From NCBI GenBank assembly GCA_021613375.1, contig CM038716.1:6818394-6882393 (forward strand): a stretch of DNA of 64,000 nt. The letters run 5' to 3'. The DNA is from Megaleporinus macrocephalus. Taxonomy: Eukaryota; Chordata; Actinopteri; Characiformes; Anostomidae. Numbering within the stretch: position 1 is the stretch's first letter; each line of letters opens with the position of its first letter. The position numbers and the translations under genes were made by a program. The notes beneath the pieces are model-generated. The model made no database searches, had not been told where the DNA came from, and saw only the letters and a program-made list of their open reading frames with translations. Of this stretch, positions 12,881-25,645 are shown piece after piece.

Positions 12881-15437
12881 CATTTCAAACTCAAGACCAC
12901 ATATGTGCATTTTACAGCAACATTTTAACCAAAGCAACATGAGTAAACAAGCAACATAGATTTCACAACTCATGTCTAATGTGCTAAGATAATAGGCATA
13001 ACTGTTTACTGGTAATCATATATTTGTTTATCTAACAATAATACGGTTAATGACTGTTTATATAGGCATGCTAACATGATTCCGATGAACACTTTTTTAT
13101 AAGCATAATCATAAAAGGTCACATTGTCCTTAATCTTCATTTATTAATCAATTCTTTCAGTCCCATCTTTAATTATACATTTAAATTACTATCTGATAAA
13201 ATAATCTGATGTTACTTTATGAAACTAATTACATTGAGCACATATTAATTATGAGTACAGATGGATGTAGATGGAGTGTAGATGGATGATGGTTGGGATT
13301 TTTGTGGCTTGCTCATAAATAAACACTTAGAAATTACATGTTTGTTCTGTGTCTTTGATATACTTGCATGCCTATCTATTGTAATGATGCCTAAAATTAA
13401 TACATCAAAAAGTAAAGGATGCCCGTTCATCCTGGACCTTATGTGAAAAAGCTGACTTGTTTATGCACGGCTTGCTGTGGGTTTAGTTACACACCGAAAC
13501 CTAAACCTTTGTTTTTTTTAAGTCCACACACTGCTGCTGACCATCAGTGACCTCAGCACTATCATCCATTCCTGCCCAAACTTATTCCCAGAACCAAAGC
13601 CATATATGTCATGGTTGAAAATCTGCACCGAGATGGCATTCCTGATGATAACATCTAGGGAAGTATTCGGAAAATAATATAAATATAAGTAGGTGATAAG
13701 TGTGTACTGTGAGTGGCTTCCCCCTGCGCCACTGGTAAGAGGTGGAACGACGCCTAGAAGTCCGTGAAGTGCAAAATTGTGGGAAAAGGAGCACTTAAAC
13801 AGCATACTCAAACAAAGGAGAGTAAAATGTTTGATTTAGAGAGAGTAAAGAAATGGCTTCCTTAGTAGTTTTGAGACAAAGAGTTCACAGGTAACTTTTT
13901 CTTTCATTTATTGTTATTCTTGTTGTTGTTTTTGTCATTTCTATTTTTATTTATTTATTTTTTTGACTGCTGCTTTCTATTACCTTTTGAGCAGCTTCTC
14001 TTTTTAGGTTTTTTTAATTTCTTTCCTTTTCTACTCACCATGCAAACGCTAGCGAACCAGCCCCCCCTCAGGCAAAGATGTGGCAAGGAGCTGTCCCTAG
14101 CTTAAGTAGGGGCCTGAAGTTCTCTGTTTCTAAGGGTCCTCAGATACCCTTTTCTGAGGGTCCATATAATTTAGCACCGTGAGAACGGATAGAAAAAGGG
14201 TCCACAGCAGGGGAGCCAGTCATCTCCGCTGTAAATATTTGTTCTATGTTTTAAAACACTTACTTTTTTCCCTAGTGTAAACTTTAAAAACTTAATCTCC
14301 TAAACCCTCTATATCCCATTGAGAATAGAAATAAACTTCCATATTTGTGACACTGATATATAATAAAATCAGCTTCTATGTTGTGTCTGGATACACTAAA
14401 AAATATGAAAATTAATTTGAAAAGACAACTATCCAACACCCACACACACACACACAGTCATGTAGCTGAGATAACAGACCCACTCTCACATTTTAATTCA
14501 GAAATAAAATAATGTTTTTGCAAAATGTTACTTTATCGTCATTACATACTTTTATGTTAGATATGAAGTTTTGGATGCATTTTACATATTAATCAATCAT
14601 TCAGGTCCATGTGTCCCAATTCTGTCAGATATAGCATTGTTTCAGAGTACACCATCACCGTTAGTAATATATTTACTATATGTCCCTGTATTCCTCCTTT
14701 CTAACTCAATCTTTCTCTCTCTCATCATCTATGGTATGGAAAAGTCATTCCTGCATCTTCTTAATTATCTCACTTTAAAGAATACAATTTAATAAAATAA
14801 CTCATCTGATGTATCAACCACTTGATTAGTTCAGACATTAGTCAGTTAGTTATAGCTTACTTTATATTGACTGACTTTCAATGACATTTTCCTTGATCCA
14901 GCACTTGATCACCTTTCTGGCTGTCTGCCTTCACTCACATCTATTGTTCTCAACCTATATATTTAACAACTGCTATTGTCAGCTGCTTGTTTTAAATATT
15001 ATTTATTATTGTTTGCAGCATAGGCATAGGACAGACATAATATTATCTTACTTTCCAGCCAAACAGCATCATTATTAAAGATTTTAGCCTTCTATATTTT
15101 GTTTGCACACCATTAGTTCTTTTTTGGATGCCAAGGTCTAACAAAACATATAAAGGTTTTATTTCTTGAATATTAGTACATAGATCTCACTATAAAATGT
15201 ATGGTTATCATACAAGGTATTATTATTATTATGATTTTTTACAAGTTTCACTAGAGCTTTTGCTCTTATCTTTATTTTGACTAACATGAACTTACACAAA
15301 TTTACACATTTAAAGGCCTTTTAATTTAAAGGCCTTTTAATTAAGACCTGCTGTTCCTGTACTGGTGGCATCCAGTGAACCTTAAAGTAAAAAGTCCTTT
15401 CAAGTATGTATAAAAACAATAAATTGTACGGATATTT
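12881..15437. other. AT-rich spacer, no supported gene
   Basis: No exon or recognised element that I can defend. Frames of 60-97 codons around 13.2-13.8 kb and 13.9 kb have no family features. A short (CA)n run lies at 14439-14456. Confidence 0.5.
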
Positions 15438-15560
15438 AGTGTATTATTACGATAACATCTTCAATAAAATGGCAACACTAAATGTTTTGCAGCAAAACAC
15501 TGTTATTTTACAGATTTCTCCTGTATTATTACGATAAAACATCTTCAATAAAGTAATGAA
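15438..15560. repeat. Short direct duplication
   Basis: The word GTATTATTACGATAA followed by CATCTTCAATAAA occurs at about 15440 and again at about 15522, spaced about 82 bp, the second copy with two extra A bases. Function unknown. Confidence 0.7.
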
Positions 15561-16636
15561 ACTATATGTTTAACACAGAAACAATATGGACATGGATAGA
15601 AATAACTGCCATGAGTCTGCTTAAAAAGTTGCAACAGTAAATACCTGCTAGTGACACACCAGTCTTTCCACTGTCACATTTATAAACCTAAAAAGAGGAG
15701 AATGTAGAGCATTAGGACATACGTCAATTAACAACAGACAAAATAATGAAAATCAGATTATGTAGACATAATGTAAACTATTAGTTACCAACATTAGGAG
15801 ATTGCTACATACAGCTTGATAATTTTGAGAGAAGCTCCAAAAAAATCAATTGAAAGGGAAACAAAGACTTAACCATAGTTAGTAAATGGTCAAATCATGT
15901 ACACAAATATTCAACTATTTACTGCAGTCATACTTAGTTTTCATACTGAACCAGTTAGATATATTTCAATGCCACTTTTATTTTTTAGTTTTATTAAGCT
16001 ATTAAACAAATGAATAAATATGACTGTGAATGGCATGCTTGTCATTTGACAAAATGAAATGTGTTGCGACTACAGTATAAGGCAGGAATGCCAAAGAGTT
16101 TTCCACAATCGTCTCCAACTCTTGACTCCTGCTACAGGAAATAATGGAATTGACTCATCGACTTCACTTTATTTTAACAAAGACAGCAACCGAACAGGAG
16201 ATTAAGGGACATAACAGAGATTAAGCCATACTAAATGTCATTTCTCCACATTTGAATGGCTACAAATAACAGATGAAAATTCTGCTTTTTCACAAAGAGG
16301 GGTGAGGAGAAAGATACAGTAAGAAAATAACTGTTACTGTACTGAGACTTCTTTGAGGAACAATTTTCATATTTTTGTTTAGTTATATGAAAAATGTTGG
16401 ATGTAATCTTGTTCTTCTTTTAAGATACTTGGAGTTAAGCTTTGTATTTGCCAGCATCTTATTTAACTGTTTCAGTCCACCTTAAGTGATGTAGCAGTTA
16501 CCTTAATGTTTTAAAGGTTGAACGGAAATCTGAAAAGAAGCTGGAGTAAATTTCATTGTGGTAATTAAACAAACTGATTCGAACTCAGACTCGACAGAGT
16601 CAACCCCCAGCGTTTCAACTCTTAAAGTCACTGGTC
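15561..16636. other. Spacer, no supported gene
   Basis: AT-rich unique-looking sequence. A minus-strand patch at about 15.65-15.69 kb has an acceptor-like and a donor-like site around about 43 bases, but it is too short to claim as an exon. Confidence 0.4.
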
Positions 16637-16686
16637 AAGAGTCGATTCTAAATCCCGGACGTGCCGGATTCGAAGAATCGACTCTT
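16637..16686. repeat. Perfect 13-bp inverted repeat hairpin
   Basis: AAGAGTCGATTCT at 16637-16649 is perfectly complementary to AGAATCGACTCTT at 16674-16686. The 24-base loop contains two CCGG sites. Could be a small repeat relic or a regulatory palindrome. Confidence 0.8.
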
Positions 16687-17079
16687 CGTCACAAGACGTA
16701 TGGGTCGTAGCCTCTACTGTACTAGCCGGTCCGGGTTCTTTTAATAGGTCTGAGTAAAAAAAAAGGAGTTGTCATTCTAGCGCTTTCCTTGTAATGAGAA
16801 ACAGGAGTTAATTATATGGTGTGGCTTAATAGCAAGAAACACACTAAAAAGTTTATCGAGGAGATCCACAAAAAAACAGTTTGGCTTTTACCAGTGGCGC
16901 TAACATTAGCTAGGTTAACGTTAGCTAGTTAGCTAGCATTAAAGTAGTAAGTGGTACCAAATTACGAAAGTTTTTTTGTTCTTATTTGGTGTAAGAACTA
17001 TAATCACTTCATCAGTCGTTTCCTTTCCTCTTTCTCACCACAAGGAAAGTTCTAGAAACAGAACTGCAGCTGCTGGAGA

Positions 17080-17500
17080 GAGGAGACTCTTCTCAGCGGC
17101 TCGTTGGAGACTCAGACCGGGACGCGTTAACGAGCGGAGCTGAAAGAATTTACACCTTTTAACCGACAGTGCTGCACTTAAACTGGCTACTTACATTAAA
17201 ATGTTTTCTTACCTGATATCTTCAGTATACAGTGCAGGATATAACTCCTCTGAACTGAACTCCCTCTGTGTCCAGACTCAGAGTTCAGCAGGCGGGTGTA
17301 AAATAATCCTGGTGACCGTTATTCACTAGTAGACCGAGCGGCACTCAAATTTTCAAATTTAACGGATGAGGCGCGAACAGCTGCCATTGGCCCGTTTCCC
17401 GGATTGACAGTCAGGTTAACCAGTTAAGCTCAAAGCAACACGTTGGGTCAGCCAATAGAAATCACGTCAGCGCGGTAACGTAGCAACAATAAGAAAAACT
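17080..17500 (-). promoter_or_regulatory. CpG-rich promoter-like patch with possible minus-strand first exon
   Basis: CpG density rises sharply against the AT-rich surroundings. The patch holds ATTGG and CCAAT boxes (about 17387 and 17453) and a CRE-like CACGTCAG (about 17464). On the minus strand a consensus donor (ATATCAG followed by GTAAGAAAAC) ends a stretch of about 17213-17300 that contains no ATG, which would suit a non-coding first exon firing leftwards. I could not identify a following coding exon, so the gene it would serve is unknown. Confidence 0.4.
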
Positions 17501-18475
17501 TAAAAAAGTGTGGATTTAGTTTTATTTATTTGCTGTTACATATAATTGATTGTTCAAACTTTGTTTCCATTGCACTAAATTAAATATAATGGTATAATGT
17601 ATGATAAAGTTATATAATACGTAATACATATAGGCATACTCACAAACACACACTTCCTGAGATTTTATGGCCGTTCCATTCTATTGTATGAAAGCCTATA
17701 AAGTCTATAAAGTCATCTTGCCAGGAAGTTACATCCATAATGTATTTGTGCCTAGTCATATATTACCATTGACTTACATGGAACTTTATTTTCTTTTATT
17801 CATAATTTAAGTTTTATTAGTAAAAAAAATCTGCAATTACATTTAAACAAGTGAGAAATTTAAATAAGAGACATGTATACACTAAAAATCCAGGTTCACA
17901 CGTCCATTTTTATTTTCAATTTATACACTGGTATATATCTAGAAATCTGTTTTAACAGGTAGAAACAGCATTTTGTTAAATAAATTATTATAAATTCATT
18001 ACTAGTCAAAAAGAAGTTTTGACTAGTATTATGTACTTTTAAACTGTGTGCATGTAACATAACATATCTGTATTGCGTTTTGATTAAGTTTAGACTAGCC
18101 ACATTAGCTATACAGATAACATTAATGGCATTATTGAGATTTTATAGTTTGAGAGATCTGCAATTCCAATTCTCTCTACTCAAAACTGTTTAAAAATGTT
18201 CCAATGGTTTTCCACATATTTCTAAGAGCAACTTAGCAAATTTATGAGGGTGAAATTAGGCCAAGTTTAATTCTTTTTTTAATCTGTTTTATTTTAATGT
18301 TAGTTTTTCTTAGTAAACCAGTCATGCCGTGTATTGCTAGTGTTTTTATAGCCTAAAACAGCTTGGCATAGAAGCTTTTATTTTATGAGCTTTGCAGTGC
18401 GCTAAATAAAGAGTAAGGAGACTTATGGTATTCAGCCTCTCTCTCTCAAAGTGAACTGGGGTTGCATGTTCTCAC
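17501..18475. other. AT-rich spacer, no supported gene
   Basis: Nothing recognisable apart from a short stretch near 17.65-17.78 kb resembling common fish interspersed repeats (CCATTCTATTGTATG, CATTGACTTACATGG). Confidence 0.4.
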
Positions 18476-20522
18476 TTAACACTAAATGTGAAATGTGTTT
18501 TTAAATTTGTTAATGATGCAAAAATGAAACATTAGTGGTAAAAATAAAAAGGTTATTAGTGAAGTTGCCTACATCAAGTACATGAAAAATCATTTTAGAT
18601 TCACACCTCAAATTTGATAAACAGGTGAATTATTTTTTCAAGAGAGTGATGTCAAATCCTAATTTAGATTGAAAATATTTACTATTTTGCAAATTAGTTG
18701 TCTATTGCAATGTGCAAAAACTTGTTTGGACAATGAGCCTTCTCTGATTGTAGTAATCAGTTAATAAAGTTGTTAAAGAGAAACTTGTTTATGTTTCTTG
18801 TGTTGCTATACTCGTATTTTATTGCATTTGTATTCGTATTGTATTTTTAAATGCCTCACCTGGACAGGTGTGGTAAATTAGAGCTATGAACATTAAGCAC
18901 TGTGCATATGGTGCTTTTGCATAATTATATGTTACAGTTGCTATGCCATGCTAAGTTGTCATGTCCATATTAAATAAATGAGTAAACTAAATTAAACTAC
19001 ATTTAATACTTCTTACACATTGCAATATCACCAACTTTCCAAAAGAGGGCGCATAGAAAACATATTTTTAGTTGTGGGTGTTGAGAGATTTGTTTTTCAT
19101 TTTTAAAATGGTGGTGGGTCTTAAACCTGACAGTCCACATTCCTGAACCAGGAATACTAGACATGTGTTACCACTGTCTTAAAAGCCAAAAATGTGGATC
19201 ATCTGAGAGGCCCAAGTTCCGCAATGTGAGACATCAAAACAGACTTTAGATTTAAATTTGTACGTAGCGCACCCTAACCGAATCTCAGTTCGACATGTAA
19301 TAAACTAAAATTAGAGTTGGTACATGGATAACCATTTCCATAAATATCCAGAATTGCATGTGATTAAATCCCATTGTATTTTTTGATTCATGTAGAAACA
19401 TCATACACATAAAAAAACATCTTATCAGAAGTGCCAATACAAAAAAGTTAATTTAGTTCATTTTATTAAATAAACTTAAGTTGAAGTACATTTCCCAAGT
19501 ATACATTATGTAGTAAGTATACTAATATGAATGTACTAATGCTATACTTGTATATGTACTATTTATATACTTCTAGGGACTAGATTGGCTACTTTTTAGT
19601 TTATGAAAGTAAAAGAGTATGCTGTAAGAGTACATAAAAGTATGCTGTAAGAGTAGTAAACGTGGAGTACACAACTAGTTAACATATTTTGTACTGCAAC
19701 TACACTAAAGTATACTTACAGGTGTCCTGTTAGTTCACTAGTTTGTTTGTTGATCTTCTAAGCTTTACACAGACATCCAGAGGGGAATTTAAGGGAATGT
19801 CCAATTTGCCTGACTGACAAGTTTTTGGACTGTGGTAGGAAACCTGTACAGACACATGGAATCATGGAAATTCCACACTGAAAGGATTCTGGTTACCCAC
19901 CCGGGAATCAAACCCAGACTTATCTTGCTGTGAGGTGACAGTGCTGCCCATTGTACCACTACACCACACTTAGTTTATAAGTTATATACTTCTATCCCAC
20001 TCTTTTAAGTACACTCTCAGTGACCTACTAGTTTAGCTGTTTTAAAACTGTTTTCTTCACGTGAACCTAACATGATATAATCTATAGTTTAAAACTTATA
20101 TATTATTTTAAAGTATAAGTTTCAACTTTTATTATTAATTATTTTTTTTATACTTAAATATACCTTTAACTCTACTTTAAGTAGACTTAACAGTGATCTA
20201 CACATTTAAAAAATAATAAAACATTCTTTATTAATAGTTATAAATAAAAAACTCCAAACAAATATTGTACTGGATGTCTTGTTTACATACGTATGCCTAA
20301 TTATGTATTAATCAAAATATTAAGTATGAGTAAAGTACAAATTTAAAGTACTTTTTTGTGCATTTAACAGTATAAGCCATGTATACATAAGTATAACTGT
20401 GTTCAGTATTTCACTAAGTACATAAACAGTAAATTGAAAGCATTCTCAGTTATTTTAAGTTTAAAAGAAGTAGCTAATTTGAGTAGACCTCTTTTTCGTA
20501 AGACAGTAAAAAAGCATGAACA
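18476..20522 (+). repeat. Composite repeat block, copy 1
   Basis: The block consists of a LINE tail (18.48-18.97 kb, matching 30.48-30.93 and 45.69-45.96 kb), a unit with GTGTTACCACTGTCTTAAAAG (19.02-19.21 kb, also 46.03-46.21 kb), and an AT-rich unit full of AAGTATACTT words (19.43-20.40 kb) interrupted by a SINE. It ends with AGTAAAAAAGCATGAAC at about 20.52 kb. The order matches 45.69-47.36 kb, so the set has spread as one unit or as a young segmental duplication. No intact protein. Confidence 0.8.
19745..20026 (-). mobile_element. SINE-containing insertion inside the AAGTATACTT repeat
   Basis: Read on the minus strand this contains the SINE body (GTGTGGTGTAGTGGTAC start, GGGTTTGATTCCCGGG box, ACAGTCCAAAAACTTG). 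It is bracketed by ACTAGTTT at 19737-19744 and 20027-20034, consistent with a target-site duplication. Copies at 33.1-33.3 and 46.6-46.9 kb have the same bracket; the repeat copy at 28.4 kb lacks the insert. Confidence 0.65.
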
Positions 20523-20562
20523 TGTATCTCTAGTGCTTTTACACACTTGTGTTTTGTGTCTT

Positions 20563-23500
20563 TTACACATATCGCTGTGAATTGACCATGCACTTAAGAT
20601 CGACTTCCCTGCCATTGTATATGCAGTATTCACACTGGTCTCCATCACAGTTATAGATCGGCACTTTAGCATTTACTTCCCTGATTTCTGCTTGCTGCTG
20701 AGGAAAATATTCCTGATATCCTATCCAAACATAAAGACGTCCACCTGAAGGAACACATATGGCAAACGGCAGATCTTTGCTGTTTTCCTTTTTCTCAGTG
20801 GAACTGACATCATGTTTCCTAACCCGCCTAAACACGAAAGCTTTCGGGCCCTTGTGCATCCGGAGCATTTCGAGGGCAGGGGCGATGCTGTAGGATCCAT
20901 CAGGTATTGAGCAGTTGTTTACACATGGTGAGCTGTAGGTGTAGAAAACAACACAGCCGTGTTTGTCTTTATTCAGGAGCTTCTTCAGCAGTGTGTAGCG
21001 GGAGGTGGTGTTGGGTGGGTTGGACTGGATCATCAGTAGGTACTCAGGGGGATAGCCACTCGTTCCGGGGATTGTTTTTAGTTTGGCACTGATTAGTCTT
21101 CGCCCTTTGTAAACTCCAGCAGCGCTGTTCATGGCACGTTTTACTTTCCGTGCTGGATCAGTTGGGAGGAAGTTCCAATCAGGTTTCACACCAGCAGAAC
21201 ACATTTTAGCTGGGATGTTGATGGCCATGGCAAAGTGATCCCCATCTAAATAACTGAAAATGATATCAATAAAAATATCTCAATGAAAAGACCATAATGA
21301 CCGTGACTAATTAGTAACATCGTTTATGCAACATTTATGTTCATCTGGTTACCTCTGTAATACTACAGTCCTGCTGATTTGTGATATTACTGTGATATTT
21401 TGACACTAATGTGGTATTGTGTTAGCATGATAGTAAAATGATTTTTAAATTAATATCAGAGAAATTTCCAGTTTTGTGGTCAATATGCAGCCCTGTATCC
21501 AAAAAAGTTTGTATGCTGTCCAAAATATAAATAAAAACAGAATGCAATGATATGCAAATCACATAAACCCCATATTTAATTGTACATTAAGCACAATTAC
21601 GGGATTTAAAAGAATACGGGTGGGATGGTGAAGTTTTGCTAATGGAAGAATTTTTGAAGTGCAGACCACTTCATAAAGGACAAGGAAGGGGAACTCTGAG
21701 AAACTTGGGCTGGAGTTCTGGGTGACTTCGGCTGTTGAGATTTGAAGCCAGGCCCCCCCCTTGCCAAGCAAAGAGTGAGTAAGAGTTGGAATGAGAATGA
21801 CTCAGAAGATGATTTGGTGTTGTACTGGATGACATATGAGACAACGAATGGAGTTCATGACGGCCTTGCTATGATATGGATAACAGCCTTATTTTCTGAG
21901 TGAATAGAGATCACTTTCTGTCTACTTGTGCCCCAAAAGGAGAGCAGCAACGCTAATAGGTAAATTTCAATGTTGCTTATTTGTCAGACCTAGTGGCTAA
22001 AAGGGCAAATAGCGCTAGCCAAGGAGAGGTAAACCCTCGACCACCATGATAATAGTCAAAAATGGACAATGAAGAAAGCTCACACATTGGGCAGGATACA
22101 GCCAGGGGCTTATGGGAGGTTGTGAAATATTGGATCACTTTGCAGGCAAATATTAAAAGTAATCATGAAATCATGGTGGAGAGGAAGGACCTCGAGACTG
22201 CCAAGCACTACGATGAGCAAGCTCAAACTAGTCAATGACATGGCGCATTGCTAGGCAGAGTGAGAGGTCAGATCTGAGCATAAGGGAGAGGAAAGTTGGA
22301 TGATTGAGGGACAGGGAGGGATGGTTGAGAGTGATGAAATAGGGTTGATTGAGGTAGGGGTAAGGATGATAAAGTAAGAGACGACTGAGCTTGAGGGACA
22401 ACCCTGAAAGTGGCAGGAACGAGGAGAGGACCTTGCGAACATGGGTACGTTGTCATAACATTATGACATCGTATAGTTTGGTGACCATGGTGGCGTGACA
22501 ATGCTATAATGTCATTTCTCAGAAGCCGTGACAGCATTATACAGCAATTCTGTGACCACATAGAGACAACGTTCGTCAGTACATTGTGGTGACCTCCTGG
22601 AATCCTTCATGTCTTCCATTATATCTTCATTAAATTTGCCATGAAACAACATTATGTAGTGGTGACACCTGTTTAAATAACATTAAGCACAACCTGCTAT
22701 ACATTGTACATAAAACATTGTAAGAAAGTAGACAGACGGAGGGGAGATACAGGGGAAAATAAAGCTCAGTGTATGGGACAGCACGAGTTAAGGGAGCCTG
22801 ACGACAGTCTAGTCCAATGTACCCAGAGGGCGAGATCTAGAGGAAGAGGTGCAAGAAGGCTTGGCAGGCGCAGGGACCAGCCGAGGAAGTAGACGAGGAA
22901 GAGTCGGGGTGAGGCAAACAAGAGCGACCACGTCTGGAAGACGCAGAAGAGACAGAGATAAACGACCTCAAACGAGGAGCAGAGCTAGGAATAGCAGGAG
23001 GCAGGATGTGCTGGCGATGGGCGAAGAGCTCATCCTCCGAAGGAGTTATATCCGTGAACACGTCAACGTGGCAGAACGAAGCCATGGCTGTGTTAGTGCG
23101 AATTGCCAACAGAATCTTAAAGAAAACAGAAAATTCAAAGAAAATAGCCAAAGTGACTTTAGAGGTATCTAGATGGCTGGTTAGCTACCTCGCTAACTTT
23201 AGTTTTTAGTTTCTTGTCTTCCTCATCTCATGAGTAATTTCTGTTGTTGGAGTGAAGAGAAGAGAGTTGCTATACTTATATGCCTCAAATAAAATATTTA
23301 GCTTTGTACTAGTATGATTAGCCCTCTGCCTTCATTCTGCATCAATTCCTGATAAGCCTGCTTCAAAGCCATAGCATGTTCTTGTTGTAGTTGATAAACA
23401 GAACAATCCTGTTGTAAAAACAAACACGTTAGCCTGATGTAGTTGGACACAGACATTAACATTTTATTCATAGTTCAACATGAAATTGGGCTATTAAATT

Positions 23501-23639
23501 ATATATCTTACTTCTTGTTGAGAAAACTGATGATCTGTGTGAGATTCTTATATTTTTCAACTTCAGGCCACCTCCCAGCTTCGACTGCAGGAAAAAGCAG
23601 GGAGACCAGGAAGAGTCCAACCAGCACTCCAGAGCCCAC
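20563..23639 (-). CDS. Unnamed secreted protein with deaminase-like motif
   Basis: Two minus-strand exons join in phase: 23512-23639 and 20563-21253. The first encodes a hydrophobic leader (VGSGVLVGLFLVSLLFPAV) followed by GRWPEVEKYKNLTQ; the start ATG is probably in an unseen upstream exon. The second starts YLDGDHFAMAI and runs about 229 residues to a stop at 20563. Within it a beta-strand-like GCVVFYTY leads into SPCVNNC, as in the PC-x-C zinc site of APOBEC-type deaminases. Where His-x-Glu would be expected the sequence is PPEYLLM, so the histidine is missing. Other features are a C-rich end (CDGDQCEYC) and many Lys/Arg. It resembles fish proteins that I recall only as uncharacterised. 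A secreted deaminase-fold protein, possibly inactive, is inference; an extracellular immune role is unproven. Confidence 0.6.
21254..23511. other. Intron of the secreted-protein gene, repeat-rich
   Basis: About 2.26 kb. 21487-21600 resembles one end of a widespread fish element (CAGAATGCAATGATATGCAAATC); the opposite kind of end is at about 61.6-61.73 kb. 22.84-23.03 kb is purine-rich and CpG-rich, giving Arg-rich frames with no family match. No further exon was found. Confidence 0.45.
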
Positions 23640-23689
23640 CTGACCAAAACACAGAGGATCACCTACAACTAAAGTAAGTGTATATCAGC

Positions 23690-24330
23690 CATAGCATTCT
23701 AAACTTTTTCCACATTTTATTATGTTACGGCCTTATTCTAAAATGGATTAAATTATACACACAATATTTCACCCATAATGACAATGTGGAACAAATGTTT
23801 GTTTCAATTTCTTGCAAATTTATTAAAAAAAAAAACCAGAAAAATCCTTTGTACATAAGTATTCACAGCCTTTGCTCAATACTTTGTTGAAGCACCATTG
23901 GCAGTGATTACAGCCTCAGTTCTTTTTTGAGTATCATGCTACAAGCTTGGCACCGATTTTTGGGCAGTTTCTCCCGTTCTTCATTGCAGAACCTCTCACC
24001 CTCCATCAGGTTGGATCACTAGGTCGGTGCACTGACACTTTCAGATCTCTCCAGAGATGTTCAATCTGGTTCAAGTCTGGGCTCTGGCTGGGCCACTCAA
24101 GAACATTCACAGAGTTGTCCTGAAGCAACTCCTTTGTTATCTTGGCTGCATGTGTAGGGTGGCTGTCCTGTTGGAAGATCTGGAGCAGTTTTCACATTGT
24201 TCTGCACAGTGACCCAGTTCCTGATGCCAAAAAACAACCCCACAGCATGATGCTGCCACCACTATGCTTCACTGTAGGTGTGGCATTTACCAGGTGATGA
24301 GCAGTGCCTGGTTTTCTCCAGCGAATGGTT
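23690..24330 (-). pseudogene. Tc1/mariner transposon remnant
   Basis: Minus-strand remnants of a Tc1-like transposase region are recognisable from characteristic fish Tc1 DNA (CAACAGGACAGCCACCC complement region, GCATGATGCTGCCACCAC at about 24.25 kb) and the terminal part with ATTATGTTACGGCCTTATTC at about 23.72 kb. The frame is broken and the 5' part is missing, so no transposase could be made. Confidence 0.8.
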
Positions 24331-24636
24331 AAAGCAGAAGAAATACTGCATTTTGGAATGGAATTTGGAAGATCTCAATTTTGAGCCATAATGTATGGTG
24401 TTTCTTCAAAAAAAGACCACCAATACAGTTAAATAAAATCTGTAAGAATTCCAAGATTCCTTCAAGTCAATGTCTAGGACTAATTAGTAATCATTAATTA
24501 ATAATGATTAGTAATCATTATTAAGTTATTGATGCTCGAGGGACTCTTGAAATGTTCCTGAAAGTGCTTAGTTCAGTAAACTAATGAAACACACCACACT
24601 TGTTTGTGTTGTTTGATTAAATATATCCACTCTATA

Positions 24637-24741
24637 CCACATTGAACAACATATTCAGTGTGCGGTCCCTGGTGCTGAACACTGATCTGAAGGTGCAGTT
24701 AAGGGCCAGGGACAGCCCACTGAACTTGTTGTTCAATGTGG
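24637..24741. ncRNA. Long hairpin, 36-bp arms
   Basis: Bases 24637-24672 pair with 24706-24741 with about four mismatches, leaving a loop of about 33 bases. The left arm starts CCACATTGAACAACA and the right ends TGTTGTTCAATGTGG. The size would suit a microRNA-precursor-like transcript or a tiny foldback transposon; sequence alone cannot decide. It lies outside any recognised gene. Confidence 0.35.
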
Positions 24742-25113
24742 ATGCTGTTGCAAGTGTCTGTGTTGATAAGGTTTGAACCTTAACATATAACTATCTTCCC
24801 ATTGGAAAAACTTGCCCTTTATCCAATATGGCGGCTTTCAAGATAGGCCGGTGTAACAGAGTTATATAAATATTACAGAAAAATCAAAAAGAATAATTTA
24901 TAATGTCCTGTGTAATTAATTCTTCCAAAATTATTATACATTTTATTGTTGCTAAAAAAAATCTCATGAAATTAAATGAGGACTTTTGTTAATGTTTTAT
25001 AATCCTGTTGGAAAACAACACGTTCGTATTTTCTAGTATTACGGATATGGACTACAATTCCCAGCACTAACAATGCAACTGCATGTTTGTTTGTCCCTCT
25101 GCGCCCCCTGTAG

Positions 25114-25445
25114 CTCCAGTGGAGCTTACATACAGAGCGGGAGGTAAGCAGAGTTGAGAAGCTCCGTAAAAACACGCTTTTCAAGTGAAAATATGCATTT
25201 TCAAGACAAGTTTTGAGATAAATGAGTTGAAATACCAGCCCCAGCCACTATCTAATGTGTTTCAGCGGATTTTGGCGTATATTAAAGCGTATATGAACTT
25301 ATTTCTGTCCCGGTTGGCTCTACGCTGAAGCATAAAAAAAGGCTAAAAATAAATGCTTAAATGCTCTGTTTTTCACTCTTAGAGTTCATGCAGTTGCCAG
25401 AAACCCTTATTACCAGAGGGGTTTTGTTTATGTATGTTTGTGCAG
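25114..25445 (+). other. Two spliceable exons of an unknown transcript
   Basis: Exon one ends at 25143 with GGGAG before GTAAGC; exon two is 25383-25445, after an AG acceptor and before GTATGT. The evidence that these are real exons is the joined copy 500 bp downstream. They hold a possible short frame (MQLPETLITRG) but are more likely leader sequence. The start of exon one is taken from the limit of the match to the copy. Confidence 0.6.
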
Positions 25446-25645
25446 GTATGTTGTAGTTATTTTATCTTGTATTAAGTGTTTAATATGTTCTGTATACATA
25501 TATAAAATCCTCTCTCTGAGCAAAAGAAAAGAAAACTAGTACTAAAACTATACGATCGAATGTAATTATCTGCTCATTTTAAGCAGTGTATTGTATTTCA
25601 TTTTATTTTATTTTTATTTTAATGAGTAAAAGTATTAGTTCAGAA

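Noticed and set aside
13518..13811. 97-codon minus-strand frame near a possible minus-strand promoter
   Set aside because: No domain, no acceptor in phase with the 17.2 kb donor, composition like non-coding DNA.
22704..23209. Arg-rich frames on both strands
   Set aside because: Low-complexity purine-rich DNA within the intron of the secreted-protein gene; no conserved motif.
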